6,257 nt of DNA from Lactobacillales bacterium (lineage in GTDB: Bacteria; Bacillota; Bacilli; Lactobacillales; Vagococcaceae). The stretch is taken from positions 1 through 6,257 of the forward strand of contig JAATEZ010000499.1 in assembly GCA_015655485.1 (NCBI GenBank), read 5' to 3'. A program made the translations under genes and the position numbers. The notes beneath the pieces are model-generated. The model saw only the letters and a program-made list of their open reading frames with translations. It was not told where the DNA came from and did not search any database. Of the stretch, positions 5,786-6,257 are shown piece after piece. Each line of letters begins with the position of its first letter. The stretch's first letter is position 1.

Positions 5786-5816
5786 TTGAAGTTCTATTAT
5801 ATGGGTGAGCTATAAA
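5786..5816 (+). promoter_or_regulatory. Possible transporter promoter
   Basis: TTGAAG (5786-5791) and TATAAA (5811-5816) are 19 bases apart, just downstream of the BceR-like site. An alternative -10 is TATTAT (5795-5800), which leaves a more normal leader before the ribosome binding site at 5818-5824. Either is suboptimal, as expected for an activator-dependent promoter. Which one is used cannot be decided from sequence. Confidence 0.35.
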
Positions 5817-5834
5817 GAAAGGAGCCTCATAATA

Positions 5835-6257
5835 ATGGAGCTATTAAGAATTGAAAATCTGAGCAAGGTCTATGGAAAAGGTGAAAACCGAGTAGTCGCA
5901 CTGGACAATGTTTCGCTGACTATCGAAAAGGGAGAGTTTACCGCCATCATCGGATCTTCCGGTTCTGGGAAATCCACATTGCTTCACATGATCGGCGGCG
6001 TGGATGTACCGACAAGCGGAAAAGTATATTTGGATGGACAGGATGTTTACGCTCAAAACAATGAAAAACTCGCTATTTTTCGCAGACGACAGGTAGGCTT
6101 GATTTACCAGTTTCACAACTTGATTCCTACACTGAACGTGGCGGAAAACATCACCTTGCCTGTCCTGATGGATAAACGGAAGGTCAACGAAGAGCGGCTG
6201 AATGACTTGTTGGAACTGCTTGGGTTAAAAGACCGAAAAACGCATTTGCCTAATCAG
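5835..6257 (+). CDS. Peptide-type ABC transporter ATPase (partial, LolD/MacB/BceA-like)
   Basis: The first 141 codons of a cytoplasmic ATPase run off the right edge of the window; the family is usually about 225-255 residues. AAAGGAG (5818-5824) lies 10 bases before the ATG. Walker A is GSSGSGKST (40-48) and the Q-loop is GLIYQFHNLIP with Gln92. The window ends at HLPNQ, which in this family directly precedes the LSGGQ signature. The sequence pattern is that of LolD/MacB/SalX/BceA ATPases, which pair with FtsX-like permeases to expel or detoxify antimicrobial peptides. A large FtsX-type permease is expected next, outside the window. It lies 84 bases after the kinase stop, with its own candidate control site, so it may be induced separately from the regulator-kinase pair. 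The substrate is unknown. Confidence 0.95.
   Translation, partial: MELLRIENLSKVYGKGENRVVALDNVSLTIEKGEFTAIIGSSGSGKSTLLHMIGGVDVPTSGKVYLDGQDVYAQNNEKLAIFRRRQVGLIYQFHNLIPTLNVAENITLPVLMDKRKVNEERLNDLLELLGLKDRKTHLPNQ

Noticed and set aside
5844..6116. Minus-strand ORF inside the partial ATPase
   Set aside because: The plus strand encodes an unmistakable ABC ATPase with Walker A and Q-loop; the antisense frame has no features.

Overview
The window comes from a low-G+C Gram-positive bacterium (Firmicutes). AGGAG-type ribosome binding sites, sigma-A promoters with extended -10 boxes, OmpR-family regulators and peptide-type ABC transporters all fit this. A lactic-acid-bacterium or Enterococcus-like host is my best guess, but nothing here fixes the genus.

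Layout: two separate 'two-component system + ABC transporter' modules stand back to back and are transcribed away from a shared control region of about 540 bases (3546-4084). The left module runs on the minus strand in the order response regulator (2877-3545), ABC ATPase (1875-2792), six-helix permease (1132-1878), histidine kinase (199-1113). It resembles bacitracin/lantibiotic self-protection exporters of the BcrA/LanF kind, including a Glu in place of the Q-loop Gln. The right module runs on the plus strand in the order response regulator (4085-4774), histidine kinase (4761-5750), then the first 141 codons of a LolD/MacB/BceA-type ATPase (5835 to the window edge). Its permease should lie just outside the window.

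How the parts work together (inference): both kinases have only one or two membrane helices and no extracellular sensor domain. Such kinases usually take their signal from a partner transporter or from the membrane. Each regulator probably drives its own transporter genes. A tandem 10-bp repeat lies upstream of a -10 box just before the left ATPase gene. A near match to the BceR-type motif TNACA-N4-TGTAA lies just before the right ATPase gene. The likely inducers are cell-envelope-active peptides.

The main anomaly is the right-hand kinase. Codon 207 is TAG, with no frameshift, and the downstream catalytic half stays open and keeps every ATP-binding motif. This looks like a very recent nonsense mutation, a sequencing error, or suppressed amber. 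The divergent region also holds a perfect 23-bp dyad and a small ORF whose stop overlaps the regulator start as ATGA. At the left edge (1-198) I see a hairpin with a T-rich tail and a possible leftward promoter, but no convincing gene.
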